Origin: Haliotis asinina
Lineage: Eukaryota; Mollusca; Gastropoda; Lepetellida; Haliotidae
Direction of reading: 5' to 3'
DNA: 64,000 nucleotides
Assembly (NCBI RefSeq): GCF_037392515.1
Contig: NC_090291.1
Span: 39,455,001-39,519,000 of the forward strand
Shown one piece after another: positions 1-13,110 of the stretch; position 1 is the stretch's first letter; every line of letters starts with the position of its first letter. Under the pieces are notes generated by a model. The model was given only the letters and a program-made list of their open reading frames with translations. It made no database searches and had not been told where the DNA came from. Both the position numbers and the translations under genes were made by a program.

Positions 1-136
1 CAGTTATTTCAATGTGAAATTCTAAGAGCCCAATTCCGCTTTGACGATAAGCATAGGAAACTGGGAGTCTGTTCGGCCGTGAATCCAGACTGCAGAAGGT
101 GGTTGATAACAACTGTTATACAATATTTTAACTTAC

Positions 137-268
137 TCTGGCTCTGTGCCAACCAGATGCCATCTGCGAAGCCCCAAAAGCCAAACAGGACAAAAAGCAT
201 GACGAGGGAGTCTGGTGTCGGCGACCACAGTGACATGAAGGTCAGAAGAGCGAGGTTAAAGACCACAG
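137..268 (-). CDS. UNC93-like transporter, coding exon 3 (internal; gene continues beyond base 1)
   Basis: This is an internal exon of the UNC93-like gene. On the minus strand it follows a pyrimidine-rich acceptor ending TTTTCAG (AG at 270-269) and ends at a consensus donor GTAAGT (136-131). It starts in phase 1 and ends in phase 1. The translation carries two hydrophobic helices and the family-like stretch FGFWGFADGIWLAQSQ, matching the 'GxWGxADAxWQTQ' helix I recall from UNC93A. When it is joined to the exon at 3859-3724, the distance from the GRVVL motif to this motif equals that in human UNC93A as I remember it, so no exon seems to be missing in the 3.4-kb intron between them. The remaining C-terminal helices lie outside the window. 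Confidence 0.85.
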
Positions 269-3200
269 CTGAAAAGCGAAGATTTATAATTGAATGACGC
301 GGTTCAAAGATGAAGCCAACCCCTCACACATCCCTTATTCCAATGTAGACATGGGGAAAGAGGCGGGAGATTTTCGCAGGCAAAAAACCCACTGTCAGAC
401 TACGCTAATCTTACTAGTGGTATGCAACCACGGAACCTATGTGCAATGGAGTTATCCCGCTTTTCTTTCGGGCATCGGCAAAAGCCTACCAAAGACGAAC
501 TTGAAGAGCATGGTCGACTTAAGTGATATTCTGTTGCCGTGACAACAGTTATGAAGCAAATGTAAGTGTCTGAGTTTGGGCGTTCTAAATGTCTTGAAAA
601 TATACTTCCACGAGACTTCCGTTTTCGATAAGGTGCACATATTTTTGTTTTTGGTTTTCTTTGGTTTCCTAAATATAAGTGTTGTGTATGGATAGCACTG
701 AGTGAAAAAAATTCGATTTACGAATGAGTCCGCGAGTGAAAAATCATATTTACAACAGAAAACATGAAAATTATGTTAAATTTTGATAGAAACCAATCAC
801 AAAATGTTGTGCATGTCATTACAAGACAAACTCAAATATTCCTTCTCTGAATTCTCTCCATTTGCATTTATTAGAATCGCATCAGTTATGAGTTTGATCC
901 TAATATTTACAAAACAAAGATATTCAAACGTTTGCAATGTTGTTTTGAACGTACTCTTCTTCACAAAACACTGAAGAGAGAGAGTTCGACATTGCTGTAT
1001 CAGCTTCGCTTACCTTTATCACATGAGAGTGTCATGTGATACCATAAACACAGTTTTGGTTTAAGACAAGTTTAGTATTGGGGGTGGAGTGAACCTTTTG
1101 ATACGAGTTATTACGTTTTCATAAAAAGGGAAGTCAAAGTGAAGGAATTAATATGTAAAGCAAAACTGGGACAAAACTGTCCGAAATTGGTTTAAAATAT
1201 TTGAAGAGAGATACCAAGACTGTGTTTCTTTTCTCTGAAATATGCATTTATTTGGTGCAAAAGACTCGATTTTAATAATATATTAAATTCCCAGAGCCAT
1301 CATTTACATAAATTCGACAATATGAATCGAGAGTGGTATCAAAATTCCCAAATTATTTACAAATTATTATCTTTGGCACCAAATATTCATGAGATGTACA
1401 TTGCCATTGATTTTTCAAAATTTGGAAGCGTTGTTACCAGGAAACAATTATAAATGTCTCTGAAAATCTCTCGCTATTGCATTATGCATCTCATGAGGAT
1501 GGCAAAATACACATTCTTGCAGACTGAAAATCCTAAAGCGATAGGGGTTAGATGGCCAAAATGCAGTTAGGTTGGGGTGAAATGAGTTTTTAAATGAGTT
1601 TTGCTACTTCATTAATACATTATTTAAATACTTACCTCACATGGCCACGGGTGACATCGATTATGTCACTGTACATTAACTGTGCCTTTGTTTACAAATA
1701 AACGATATATGCATGTCTAACTTCAGTACTAGTTACATCCAAGTTGATTGATATTGTCAGAATTCGTTGTTTTATCAACAACACAACTTCAGGTTTCCAG
1801 TTTGCAAGAATCATCAAGTATGTGAACATACATATTGTTCTCATGGCCTTGCCTATATCTATAGTCAATTTCAGGAAGTTGTAGACTATATATTAATACT
1901 TATAATTTTACTTAATAAATGACTGTTGAATTAATTAATTTTATACAGTTTCAAAAACGAAAAACGGGAACGGTAAATATGGCATTTATTACTTGAACTG
2001 GTCTACAAATTACGTTTCAACCACACACTGCTTCAGAGAACATCTACAAGTTGCTGAAATGGACTATAGTATTTTAGGCAGATCGTAAGTGACGGGGAGC
2101 GTAGTACACGCAACGCATCGGACCAAGCGGCAGAAGATTCAGTTCCCCAAATAACGACGATTAAATCTGTCAGGTTCACATTAATCAAAGAGGAACGTTG
2201 CAAAACTTGTACTTGATATTCCGGAAAATAATACTGACATATTCTTACAAAATATTATCATTTTGGAATTTGATACAATTTCAGTTTAGAACAGGAAAAT
2301 AATTTTGATGAATCTTCTGTTGCCTAGCAGAGGCGTGAGGGTGGTTCGATGCAGGAAGTACTGTGGAAGGATACGACCATGCGCATGCCGAGACTGATTT
2401 CGGGTAGAAAAGCAGAACTTGTTATTCCTCCATTGCTTGAATTTTGATACTCGCCAAAAGGATGCATCTACATTCCCAGAAATTGGGGAATGACAAACCT
2501 AGTCAAACTAACACAATGTATTGCCTCTTCGCCCAAATCCACAGAAACATTGGGATGTGCGATCCGGGTGACCTTTCAGAACACACTTCAAAAGCAAGCA
2601 CGTGAATACCTGGCACCTTACCGTCTCTTCTCCTCGGCATGTCTGCGCATGCCCATTACTTACCAATCACCAACATCGTTACATCGGAACACCATCCCCT
2701 CAGAAAGACGTCTATGGTCATTGGTCAGCATTTTCATCGTATGGGTAGCTTTCTATAACGTCATATCAGATCAACAATGCTGGATGGAACTGACTATTTG
2801 CCAAGCTGGCTAGTCGAAGTCTTGGGAGACTGCATTCTTACTATGGTGGCTTCTTTGGTCTGCCACTTGTGGTGTAAAACCACAGTTAAAACTCATGGTA
2901 CTGAAATAGAATCAGGCAAATGGAAGTTCAGAAAAAGGAAATATAGATCGCGAGTCCGCCAGCCCGAGCAAGTGGACTCAATCTGGTGATGTTCGGCCAT
3001 GTTGGCGGCCATTAAGAATCATCACCGACAAGGTTCAGCAAGGCTGTTATAACTGTGATGCAGAGAGGGAGGAACAGTTACACCAACAATGGGTATATTA
3101 TCTTATAATTACCGATAGAATAGTGATACAAGTCTTATTGTCTAGATTTGTGGAGATGGTATCATCTTCCCAGATTTGTTTATTTTTATAGTCATCGCGA

Positions 3201-3723
3201 AAAGGAGATTCACGAGCAAAATGTTCATGGAGGTTAAGAATAAATAACATAGGTTTCAGCTTAAAACAAATCACACGCAATGGAATAAATACAAAAACGA
3301 CATTTTGGGTAATATAATTTAGAACCTGTCCGTTGTTATTCCAGGTCAAAATCTGGACAGGTTTCAGTGGTTCCCTACAGGATTCCTCCTCTCTAGCAAC
3401 AACAGACGGGAATAAAAGCTTATAATTAAGATATATTTATTCTACATTTATACTGACAGCCATGATAATGATTCATATAATCCCTACATATATAGGTCTA
3501 ATTATAGGGATGTAAGTAATAAATAGTATTGGTATATAAAGCGTAAACTATATCATTCTCGTTAAAGTGATTACTTTCAGAAAGGTATAATACAATACGC
3601 ACTGATTACTGATACGTATTGAGAGTATTTAGGATGACATATATGTGTATAAACATCTACTTTTAACATAACAAAAACTACATATATTTGTTGCCAACGG
3701 TAGCATCAGTGGAGGAAACAAAC
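269..3723 (-). other. UNC93-like gene, intron 2 (AT-rich, no supported feature inside)
   Basis: About 3.4 kb lies between coding exons 2 and 3 of the UNC93-like gene. I see no SINE, tandem array or convincing exon in it. Two donor-like minus-strand sites occur, GTAAGC near 1012 and GTAAGT near 1635, but neither has a convincing acceptor or coding stretch upstream. The short open frames (for example near 2490-2990) lack splice context and family resemblance. Confidence 0.6.
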
Positions 3724-3859
3724 CTATAGCTATCAGCACAACTCTTCCGATGTATTTGCACAGCCATCCACTCAGGTAAGCGCTGACACTTGCAGACACG
3801 CCCATGCAGATCATCATATAGCCGACCATGTGTACACCGATAGGACACGTCACGAAGGC
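3724..3859 (-). CDS. UNC93-like transporter, coding exon 2
   Basis: This is an internal exon of the UNC93-like gene. The minus-strand acceptor is TTTATTCCAG (AG at 3861-3860) and the exon starts in phase 0 with GCC TTC GTG ACG. It encodes AFVTCPIGVHMVGYMMICMG, followed by GWLCKYIGRVVLIAI. The VTC-x-G-x(2)-VGYxMIC and GRxVL elements are typical of the UNC93 branch of the major facilitator fold, at the start of the second six-helix bundle. I place the donor at G|GTTTGT (3723-3722) because it leaves phase 1, which matches exon 3 and keeps the family's spacing. A later GTAGTT at 3681 would add 14 residues that the family lacks. The entry phase matches the end of exon 1. Confidence 0.85.
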
Positions 3860-4288
3860 CTGGAATAAATAATACAGTTTAACATGGGTCCTTCAGGTCC
3901 ATTAAGAAAAGCCTTACTCGTTATCCTAGTTCCATAGGGATTTGACAAAGGACTGATCATTATCATAAAACAAAGGACTCATTATGTAAGAATAAATACG
4001 GGCCCTGTGACCTATCAGAGCCTCAGATAGATCTGATTGCTCGTTGGGAAAGGCATCAGAAACAAGGGACAGGTATTCTTCATTCACTGACGATTGTATA
4101 ATTCTGGAGTCTTGGCTATGTGAAACAATGCTTACTGTACCCGGTAATTTGACAGAGATAAAATGTTACCCTTTTTTAATAAAAAATGTGATTTTTGATC
4201 AAAATTTTTGTTTCTGCTATTGGTAATAAAACTGTGCAATGATGACTACGAATTGTATTAATTAATGCAGCATTATATCATTACGCAC
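3860..4288 (-). other. UNC93-like gene, intron 1 of the coding region
   Basis: This 429-bp intron lies between the large coding exon (donor GTGCGT at 4288-4283) and exon 2 (acceptor TTCCAG). Both splice sites are in phase 0. Apart from the splice signals I see no feature in it. Confidence 0.7.
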
Positions 4289-6154
4289 CTTTGTAATCTC
4301 AGCAGTAGCGAATCCTTGTTCCATGGCGCCGAAGAGCAGGAGCGGACAGAGCAGAACGAACTTCCGGTTCACGATGAACTTTCCAAGGGAGACCATCTGT
4401 GTTTTAACCATGCCGCACGTCATGACAGAGGAGAACAGACGGCTGTTTAGGGGCTCCAGGAGGAAAAGGACGAACAGGAGGGCTAAAAGCATGCAACCAA
4501 GGTAGATACCGAACAAAAGGTACTTGGCAAAGTCGCTAACCATAGTTCCAGAGTTGCTGATGGTGTAATGGTGGCAGTAGTTAGACCCGCATATTGACAT
4601 GTTGGAGGAAGATTCAATATCACCCAACGATGAGGAGTTCACCAAAAGGTTATTGGATATGGAATACATAAAATCTGAGAGATTCTGGTCAGGAATGATT
4701 TCGCTTTCGTTTGATGTTGTCACATTGGAAACGTCCACTGGGTTGGCGTACGTGAGAACAAGAGATGCGATGAGGTTGCCGAAGACCATGTAGATTTGGT
4801 ACAGCAGACAGAAGATGCCAAAGAAACGATTCAGAACACTCTCGTAATCCTGCTTCCTTTTCTCCGAGTAGCCTTTGGCCAGGAATGTGACGTAAGTGCT
4901 CATGGCATTCCACATGACGGCAGTGCTTATACCCTGCATGAAAGAAATGGGACCCATCAGCCACATGACTGGATAGAAGTTAGCAGCAATGAACAGGACG
5001 TGTGGGAAGAGAGACGCTAGAAGAGACTTGTAGGGATCAAAGTTCTGCACAATGAACGGGCTGAAGATGCTTCCGAGCATAAAACCTAAGCAGCTGACAG
5101 CAAGAGACGTGATGCCAACGCCACCTTCATGGTTTATGCTACTCTGTAGGTTTCTGAGGGAACCGCACGCGATGAACACCATAGTGTTACAGATGCTGAG
5201 CGCGAGGAGATTGCGTGTGTGGCGCCCGCTGGGAACGATGTTGTGGTCGACGTCGTCGGGATCCTTTTCATCATCTGGAGGTAACTTCGACACGTCTCTG
5301 TAACTTCCTGGCAGAAGGAGAGAGCTAGCTACCCTCTCGTCCTGAAGGTACTTAAGAGCCTTTTGACAGGCAAAGCTGAGATTACTAGTACTGGACAGTT
5401 CTCGCTGGGACGAGAAGTAGCCGGGATGTTCAATACGGCCTATGATAGGTGCATCAACTTCTTTTGCAAAGCTCCACATACTTTCAGTTCTGTTCAGCAA
5501 TAACTGGCTACAGGAGACATCAGACGTTACAGAGTTTATGTAATTTTTGTTCTCGAAACAGTCAGGGATATCTATCACAGCTTCGCTTTCTGAGATCGTT
5601 GAGACGTTTAACAGTGACCCTCTCTGGTCTGATGTCGACAGTTCATTGGCGGGGGAATCATGTTCAGTGGCGTCTTTCACCTTGTGTTTTGCTGGTATTA
5701 GGAATTTTGCACTGTCGGTACTACACAATGAGTCCGTGTAATCACTATTACTGTACGTATCGCTACAGGACGACACAGAGTCTGATCGAAGATCACCAGT
5801 GGATTGTAGGTAGTTGTTCCCTGAATTATAATCACAAATTCGGTCTTCAGTGAACACGGAATCTTCGCATCCGTTGTTGTTTCCTGTTAAGCAGGCTATA
5901 GACACTATTGGGTAGTCATTGTCCGTGGTGGAGATTGGGACTGTCTCTTGGGTAGTAGTAGTGTACATGGTCAATTGGTCACAAGGAATGCCTGCCACGG
6001 GGTAGTTATCCACATCCATGCGTGTTTCGAGCAAAGGTTGACTTACATTTCCAGCATCGGGTGGTGGGTCTTCCAGTAATTTCCCGTTGTCAAGGAGACC
6101 GATACCAGGATGTGAAGACTGGGAGTGAACTTCGCAGGGCTGTTCAGCAACCAT
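4289..6154 (-). CDS. UNC93-like major-facilitator protein, large first coding exon (622 codons)
   Basis: This exon encodes the N-terminal half of an UNC93-family membrane protein. Residues 1 to about 310 are a hydrophilic, Ser/Thr/Asp-rich, probably disordered cytoplasmic extension. From about residue 311 (GRHTRNLLALSICNT) the first helix begins, followed by NLQSSINHEGGVGITSLAV, which matches the UNC93A motif 'GLQSLQSSLYSEEGLGVTAL', and by later helices including WNAMSTYVTFLAKGYS and NRFFGIFCLLYQ. A loop at about residues 470-540 holds several N-glycosylation sequons (NVT, NES, NLS, NSS, NMS), consistent with the large extracellular loop of this family. The ATG at 6154 follows a good acceptor (TTTCAG, AG at 6166-6165), so a 5' non-coding exon must lie upstream. 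UNC93A is a solute-carrier-like protein of uncertain substrate; UNC93B1 traffics Toll-like receptors. The extension exceeds the vertebrate members, which begin almost at the first helix. I do not assign a substrate. Confidence 0.9.
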
Positions 6155-6164
6155 ACTGAAAAAT
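6155..6164 (-). other. 5' UTR fragment and splice acceptor of the UNC93-like coding exon
   Basis: Ten bases of leader separate the ATG from the acceptor TTTGTTTCAG (AG at 6166-6165). A second AG four bases from the ATG could also be used; it would change only the leader. Confidence 0.6.
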
Positions 6165-6529
6165 CTGAAACAAAGAAAAAAGTCTTTAGGAATATATTAC
6201 ATAACACTCGATGTTGTAAACTTCATCTGTTTTCTAATCACGGTTACAATTTACCCTACAGACGGGTTTAATATTATATAAAGTTTATGTATTTATAACA
6301 TATTTTAAATTGGATAGGAAACGTAGAGCATAGCATTATTGTGCCTCGTGTCTACTGTATGACAAAGTGGAAGCTTGAACTCAAGGTGCCTTGGCTTGCA
6401 ATCTTTGTGGAAGCAAATAAGATCACAAGAGACGTAAGGCCTTTATACTACTGACGTACAATACGGCGCTTGTTATATGAGGGAGTATTGTCGGCTTTAC
6501 GGTGGGTGGGGTGAGGACCAAAGACACTA

Positions 6530-6610
6530 AAAATGGGATTCATACATTATACCCATAAGGGGAATCGAACCCGTCTTTTATCACGGTTTAATAACGAGAC
6601 TATCACAATT
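6530..6610 (-). repeat. Degenerate tRNA-headed SINE fragment (family A)
   Basis: GGGGAATCGAACCCG is the reverse complement of a B box, and the words before it (ATTCATACATTATACCCAT) match the body of the family A SINE described at 13966. Only the middle of the element is recognisable. Confidence 0.55.
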
Positions 6611-8463
6611 GATCTCTTACATGTCCTTTCGTAGGACCAGATCAATATCGCGTTTGATATCTAGAAGGCGCAGCTGGGCCGTTTCTGTAGTGCCGTGGAT
6701 ACAGAGTTAGTCGAGAGAACGGAAAGTCGGTGGTTCGATACCTTTGAAAGTACGCATACAAATATGGTGCTTGTAGTTATCATGTACATGTAGTTTCTGC
6801 CCTCTCTTACTTTAATCAGAGAACCCTTCGACAATCAAACTAATTTTCTGTAGGTTCATTATTGTGTTTAACAGGGTGGTCGGAGCTCTTTCACCCGCGC
6901 ACGCGTCTTGACACAGAATATTCGAGTGTCTTCCACAATCTGCGTACAAAGGTACGTGGATATTCAGTCTTGTGATTCTCGCCCAAACTATTTCCCCAGC
7001 TGCCACAAACCACTGACCTCACGATCAGCTGCACCGCGACCTGACCTACATCCGGTTACCCATTATAAATACAAGACACGTGGACAGGAGAAGGTCGTGT
7101 TAAAATAACCAGCCAATCAGAACACAGGAAACTGATCCACCGCGCCCTGCACAACATTCGTTTCTTTGTTCGTGGGGACGTCAGCCTCAAACTTAAACTG
7201 CATTGTGGTCGTTCAGTTGTGAACGATCCTCTACCCTAAGTTAACATTAACGCATGCTTGAAGTAATAACCGTTTTCATAACAGTAAGGTAAAATACTAC
7301 GAGAAAAGTTCCAACGTATGTCGTCGTTATTGTGTTAGCCCATATGTCTGATGGTGACAGGATGACTAGCATTTTGTATATAAGATCAGAAAATATTCTC
7401 AAAACAAAAGAAACAAAAAAATCCGTACCACAAACAAGAAAAAAACTCCGCAAACACAACACCCAGCCCCACCCCCTCTCCCGATCCCCTAAACACCTCC
7501 CGCTGCAGTTTTTATATAACTTGAGCTACTTTCTTTTAGTTGTGCATTAATAGTTTATATCCTGTTCAAAATAGTGAGTTAATGGTCCAACATTTACACT
7601 GTCTTGGAATATCTGATGCAACACATGCCACTGTGAAACAAGGAAACAAATGTCTCATATGCGTTTAGGCGGAGGCAGTGACTCATAGTTATATTTATCT
7701 AGCATGAGTTCATGGATTTTCACAGGCATTGTACTGTATCAAGGAGAAGAAATCGAAAAGAGCAAAGTCGAATAGACCAGTATCAGTCTCCCAGCCCGAG
7801 AACCACATGATCTTTTCTTTTGACTACCCCAACGCTAACGCCTTAAATGAAGAAAGGGTAGATTCTCTTTTGTTCTAAATCCCTTTCTTACTGAGGCTCA
7901 GTTTGAACCAACTTAACTGCTACCATTAAAGGTATATATATTTAGACAATTAACGTTAGTCTATCGGAACCTGATGTGTAATTCTATCCTTCGAAGAAAC
8001 AAGTCAATAAGCGGACAGTACACTAAAAGAGCCTAGTCTTTTGTTTATCATTTTTTTTTAGAAATTATTATTGAAACTTTTATTATTTATTTGTATACGT
8101 GTGCAAGTCTACCTGATGTGGTATATATGATGTATACATCTGTGTTTGATACAGCGACATTAGGTCCTCTGGTGTCATGGTGACAGCTGTTGATTAACAG
8201 CTACCGAAATCAATATCTATCTCGTCCTCCACACATGGCCATATCAGAGCAGGTATTGTCGCAGCGCTTAACATGTCTGTGTAATGAACAACATCGCCAG
8301 ATTATTGTATCGATCTATGCTGTGTCTATGTGATCGAGGTCCCCCATGAAATACGTACTGCGTTAACGTGGGCCGCAAAATCAGATTTTCAATATACCTC
8401 TGTGTATGGATACTGGTGTACAGATGTCCGACATAATAGCAAACTAACAATCGCCGACTTGGC

Positions 8464-8690
8464 GACACACACACACCAAACAAACAAAAAACCAAAAGAC
8501 ACCCCCCCCAAAAAAAACAACAACAACAAACAAACAAACAAACAAAACAAAACAAAAAACAAACCCCAAACAAACAAAAAAACAAACCCCCAAAATACAA
8601 AAAAAAATAAATAAAATAAAACAACCCCCCCCAAAAAAAACAAAAAAAACAAAACAAACCCAACTACACAAAACAAAAGCACAAAACACT
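8464..8690. repeat. A/C-only simple sequence tract
   Basis: About 225 bases consist almost entirely of A and C on the plus strand, made of CAAA units, C runs and A runs. Several frames stay open on both strands only because of this composition, so the apparent Phe/Cys/Gly-rich and Lys/Asn/Gln-rich proteins are not genes. Confidence 0.9.
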
Positions 8691-10914
8691 CACGTACAAA
8701 AATAGTCCTCATCTTAGTCGGCTTCGCAGATTCAGTCCTGCCCATGCACTGAACCACTTGCATGATCAGTCTCTATCTTAATTATCAACTGGCACGTGTT
8801 ACCGGACAGTACTTGTTGTTTCTCTGCCTTGCGTACGGCATTACGGGGCTGCGCAATATCACCTCAGTGACTAAAGCTGATAATACCTACATGCTTCCAG
8901 ACTTTTCGTGTGGGCATGTTTACATAAACAACCTTCACCGACGTTGCTAAATAAGTGTCGTAATCTTAAACACATGTCGAACATAATTTCACCTTTCTTA
9001 GTATGATTTCATACTTCACAAAAATCCCAAACATTTATAGTCAGGTCTTTTAACAACCATATACATCCAGAGTTATAAATGATTTGATTAATAGACGGAA
9101 GCAAGTCGTGCCTAGCTACAAGTGTGTAAGTGACAACTAGCAAAATGTGTGATTACCAGAAAGTGACTTCGATGATGTATCGTTGGTGCCAGGAGAGATC
9201 TGTTACGTACGTGGGTCTTAGCACAGGATTACTGTAAATCCCTGTGCAGGATTCCACAGTACTGTGCAAGTCAACGAAGGACTTTCAATAAGCGGTCAAA
9301 GCCTGAACACCATCAGCGACCGAGGTTGAATTACTCTGGAACCAGACTTCAAACAGTGGATGTATGGCGGAATGATCGCAATGCGACTGCTCAAGCCACG
9401 GTACGGGGGTAAAGGTTACTGATGCGAGCCCTAAGTAGACCCTGAAGACGGTTTAAGGAGTCAATGAATATTGCACTTTTACAGTACCAGCAATTTTGTA
9501 GCTTATGACAAACCCAGCGACTAACTTGATGCTTTATCGTCACACGGGAACACTCTTGTATTCCTGCAGGTCGATACAAACATTAAATGCAAGGTATCGC
9601 GAGATAGTGTGTATAATACATGGCCACAACACACTTTCGATTTGAACAGAACAATCACCAAGGAAACAAGCTCACCTGGGACTGTATCGATCATGATGCA
9701 TTTATAGTTTCAAGGCAGGCGTGTATTGGAATGAAGAATATAGTCATATCAGCACTTTCGCACTTATAAAATACCGGTCTTTGTTGAGAATCATTCTCAG
9801 TAACGATGATATCCGCCCCTCCCACCCCCCAACCCCAACACACACACATGCACACACACAAACCAAAAAAATGGCAGGTCAAAACGAGCGGCCATGACAC
9901 CAGCGGTTTACTGAACTTCGATCGCCCTTGAACAACTAGGCGCCCGGCTTGAAGGTCATCGAGCTTCTAGAATACTGAGGGCATTACAATATGTCACAGG
10001 ATACGTATTGATCCCATGTTGTTTTAGCTGACGTAATTGGATTGTGCCCATTTGGTTGCCATTTTTTAAGACGAAGGTTTTATTTGATTTCCCATAAGCA
10101 AAATTTCCTTATTACTATCCGTATCATCTGCGCCATAATCACGCTGTTGGGCGTTGTTCTTGGGTGGGAAGAGGAGGACCGATTCCGAAATATAAATGAT
10201 CAGTAACTGAAAGAACAACAAATCCTGTTTATGTCATGTCTTGATAGCTACAGTAATGCATGAATAATGAGATTGCCTTTTATGAAATAATATAAACGTG
10301 TTGAACATGATCTGTAAGGTGAGATCTCATCCATCAGTGTCATGTTTTATAGAGAAAACTAATCACAACCAAAACATGTTGTCTTGGCCATAACCTCACA
10401 GTGACGCATCGATTGTGAAATGAGGCTGGGTATAAAACGTCATCTTGAAAATACATGTATCTTGGATTTGTCTCTTTGAAACGTTTCTTTCTAAATGGTC
10501 ATTTTCTAACAAAATTTAATGATTTCATAACCACGTTTCTTCCGTTACAACAAAATCAAGGGACGAGCACCTGCCATTTTATCACCCTAGAGTTATTTCT
10601 AACTGTTTGCTTAAACTACACTTGCCTCTTTCGTAATAAGGTCTGCAGGCATACTGCAGTTTCTATTTAAATGATCACTGCGGAATTCACCTGATGGCTT
10701 CACCCAACATCAAGAATATTTACACAGAAAGTTTTTGAGGTCTAAGATGTGCTTTCATTGTCCGTGGTGAACAAGTCCTTGCGTATGCGTTTAAGTCCTG
10801 TGGAATTTATTTCGGCAGATATTCAAGACGTTTTTCATTCACACACAGTATTAAGCAACGACCTTTAACCTCGTCATACTAGATTAACGCTTATAGTCTC
10901 TGATTATATGTAAT

Positions 10915-11640
10915 TTTGATTGTTACAAATAAAACCATTTAAATTGAAAAGAAGAAATCTAGACTTGCATCATTCAGGGCTTTAGCGCTGCTGGGACGGC
11001 TAAACTGCAGGGAAAACAATAGGGTTGTGAGACAGACCATGTACAACCATGATATCATAACTCCTGATATTCATAACACAAACACATTTCGCGCTTCAAG
11101 CAGCAAACAAGCCTTGTAGTCGAAGAGGAATGTAAAAATCTATATGGTCACATTGAGGCACTAATACAGATCAGTTTGGTGACCAGCCGGCCAGAAGGGC
11201 ATAAGCCTAAGACAAGGTCCGATTTATGTAATGTTTCGGTCGGCAGTGTTACAGTTCAGAGATTAAACAGAAACAGTTTCTGTTTGGGCAATAACCGACT
11301 GCCGTTCTGGCTGGAATACAGGTAACTACCATATCGACCTGTTGGCTGTTGACCTGCCTAGACTGTCAGGGCACTGGGTGATCAGAATGGTTCCCTTATG
11401 CGTTTGCCAGAGTTCCGTCCTGAGCGTTATCGACATTGTTGTATTCTCATGACATGAGGCGTGGCCGGTGTGTATTAGCCTGTCTCACAGAGTCCCTGTG
11501 ACTGCATTATCTTCCTCTACTGCTCAGTCCACCCTTCAATGCTAAAAACCTACATGAAGCAAGTCTAGATTTTTTCAGGTTCATTGTCCATTGAGTGAGG
11601 CTCCATTTCAACTAAAATGGGTTTATTTGTTACAATTTTT
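10915..11640. mobile_element. Non-autonomous DNA transposon with long inverted ends (family T)
   Basis: The left end (10915-11036) and right end (11480-11640) are inverted copies of each other. Outermost is TTGTAACAAATAA-type sequence, then the shared word AAATCTAGACTTGC-TCAT, then a block ending at GAGACAG. The left arm lacks about 35 bases present in the right arm. The internal 440 bases have no coding potential. Single ends of the same family lie at 15190-15355 and 17636-17795. No clean target-site duplication could be read. Confidence 0.65.
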
Positions 11641-13110
11641 GTTACGAGTGATTTTATTGAAAGACTAAGCGTTAGTCTTTATGTATATGAAAAAACAACA
11701 ACAACAACAAAACAGTTCCATTGTGGTCTTGCAAGACCAGAGAAAAGGCGCCATGTTGCTGATGCAAATCCCTCGCGAGTGGCAGCCCGACCAAACACAA
11801 AGCATATTAAATCTATAGATACATGCGCAAAACGTTTTTTGGGTTTCGGATTCGGTTTCGGAGCAATCACCATGTATGAAAGTAGACTTATCACTGTATG
11901 AACGGGTTGGGCAAAGATCTCCCGAATTGTGTAAATTTGTCGATAAACGTAAAATCACCCTCTGCTCATAAGGGCTTACTATGCTGGTTGATGCCCGCGT
12001 GAAACTTCTTGTCGGTCATATCGGTTGAAAAACAATCACCAGTGAAACAGATCCCCTCTCTATCACCAGGTTGAACATGTTTCCGGGGAGGAAGACTTTC
12101 ACATCACGGATTTTTCATTGCAGCGATTCAAAATGGCGGCTTCCAGCCATGCTTTCATCATCCTTGAGCTGATCTTTGACCATGGTACTTATTCACCTAA
12201 CCAGCATTTAATATTTCTGCAACTGTTTATTTTAACGCGCATGACAGAAACACACGGTTTGATTTAGATCGAGCTGATGGTTGCAATCGTTAAAAGGCAA
12301 ACTGCGTCTCAAACCTTTGTCAGCAATGCGACACCTGTGAAATATATTTCGACATTTAACATTTATATCATAACCTGCTGGTTTGTTTAAATAATGTTAT
12401 ACAACCTACAAAGAGGCCTAACTGCGTCAGGTTTCAATCACATAACTGGTTCAATGGACGTACGTAGGCGATCAATGTATGATATAGTCAGTTATCTCAT
12501 GGCTGTTTCCATTGTTTAGTTTGCGAAATGAGTTTAATATTGACACTGTGACTTGCACATGTGGTGGCTGTAATGACACACGTAAAAAGATGTACAGAGA
12601 AGGGATTCTATTTAACTATATACTGTCGACCCACAAAGACATTTCCAGTTATCACACTGTCACTATGATAACACCTTCGGTAAAACTGCGACGCAAAACG
12701 AGAACATAGCCTTGCACCTGTTCATTTTCATTTTTTTCATGACTGAACATATATTAATACATATCCTTATCCAATCCCAACAAATAAATCTTTCGTTCGT
12801 TTTTCCTTGTCAGCCTGACAACATACATAAAGAGCTCGTCACAACCAACGATTTAATAAACCATGTATTTTTATTATAATTAGAGCAATTAACAAACATA
12901 TTTTACACAATAAAAGGCGGAGGATCTGGTTCAGTCCAGTTCTTGCCGGTCGAGGAGCGGTGAGCAATCGATCGTCTGCTACATCGAACGCAGACGATGC
13001 CGGCGCAGTAGAAATGCGAGACGCGAAGTATGGCGTATAATTAAACATGAAAAAGAAGATAACTGGAATATATCACTCATATCTTGTATATGAGTTTGTA
13101 CTAAACTTAC

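Larger units (their letters stand above)
6165..13110 (-). other. Putative 5' intron of the UNC93-like gene
   Basis: If the strong minus-strand donor at 13110-13105 joins the acceptor at 6166-6165, this 6.9-kb stretch is the first intron. It contains a degenerate SINE (6530-6610), an A/C-only tract (8464-8690) and an inverted-repeat element (10915-11640). The remainder (about 6.6-8.4, 8.7-10.9 and 11.7-13.0 kb) shows only short open frames with no family resemblance. The pairing is inferred from the absence of any other good coding exon between the two sites. Confidence 0.45.

Noticed and set aside
1012-1640. Two donor-like minus-strand sites inside intron 2 of the UNC93-like gene
   Set aside because: No matching acceptor with a coding stretch upstream, and the flanking exons already join at the family's normal spacing.
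8268-8763. Phe/Cys/Gly-rich and Lys/Asn-rich frames
   Set aside because: Compositional effect of an A/C-only tract.
12839-13048. Minus-strand 69-codon frame near the putative UNC93-like leader exon
   Set aside because: It lies inside the inferred intron, after the donor. Hydrophobic AT-rich codons produce the apparent membrane segment; no family match.
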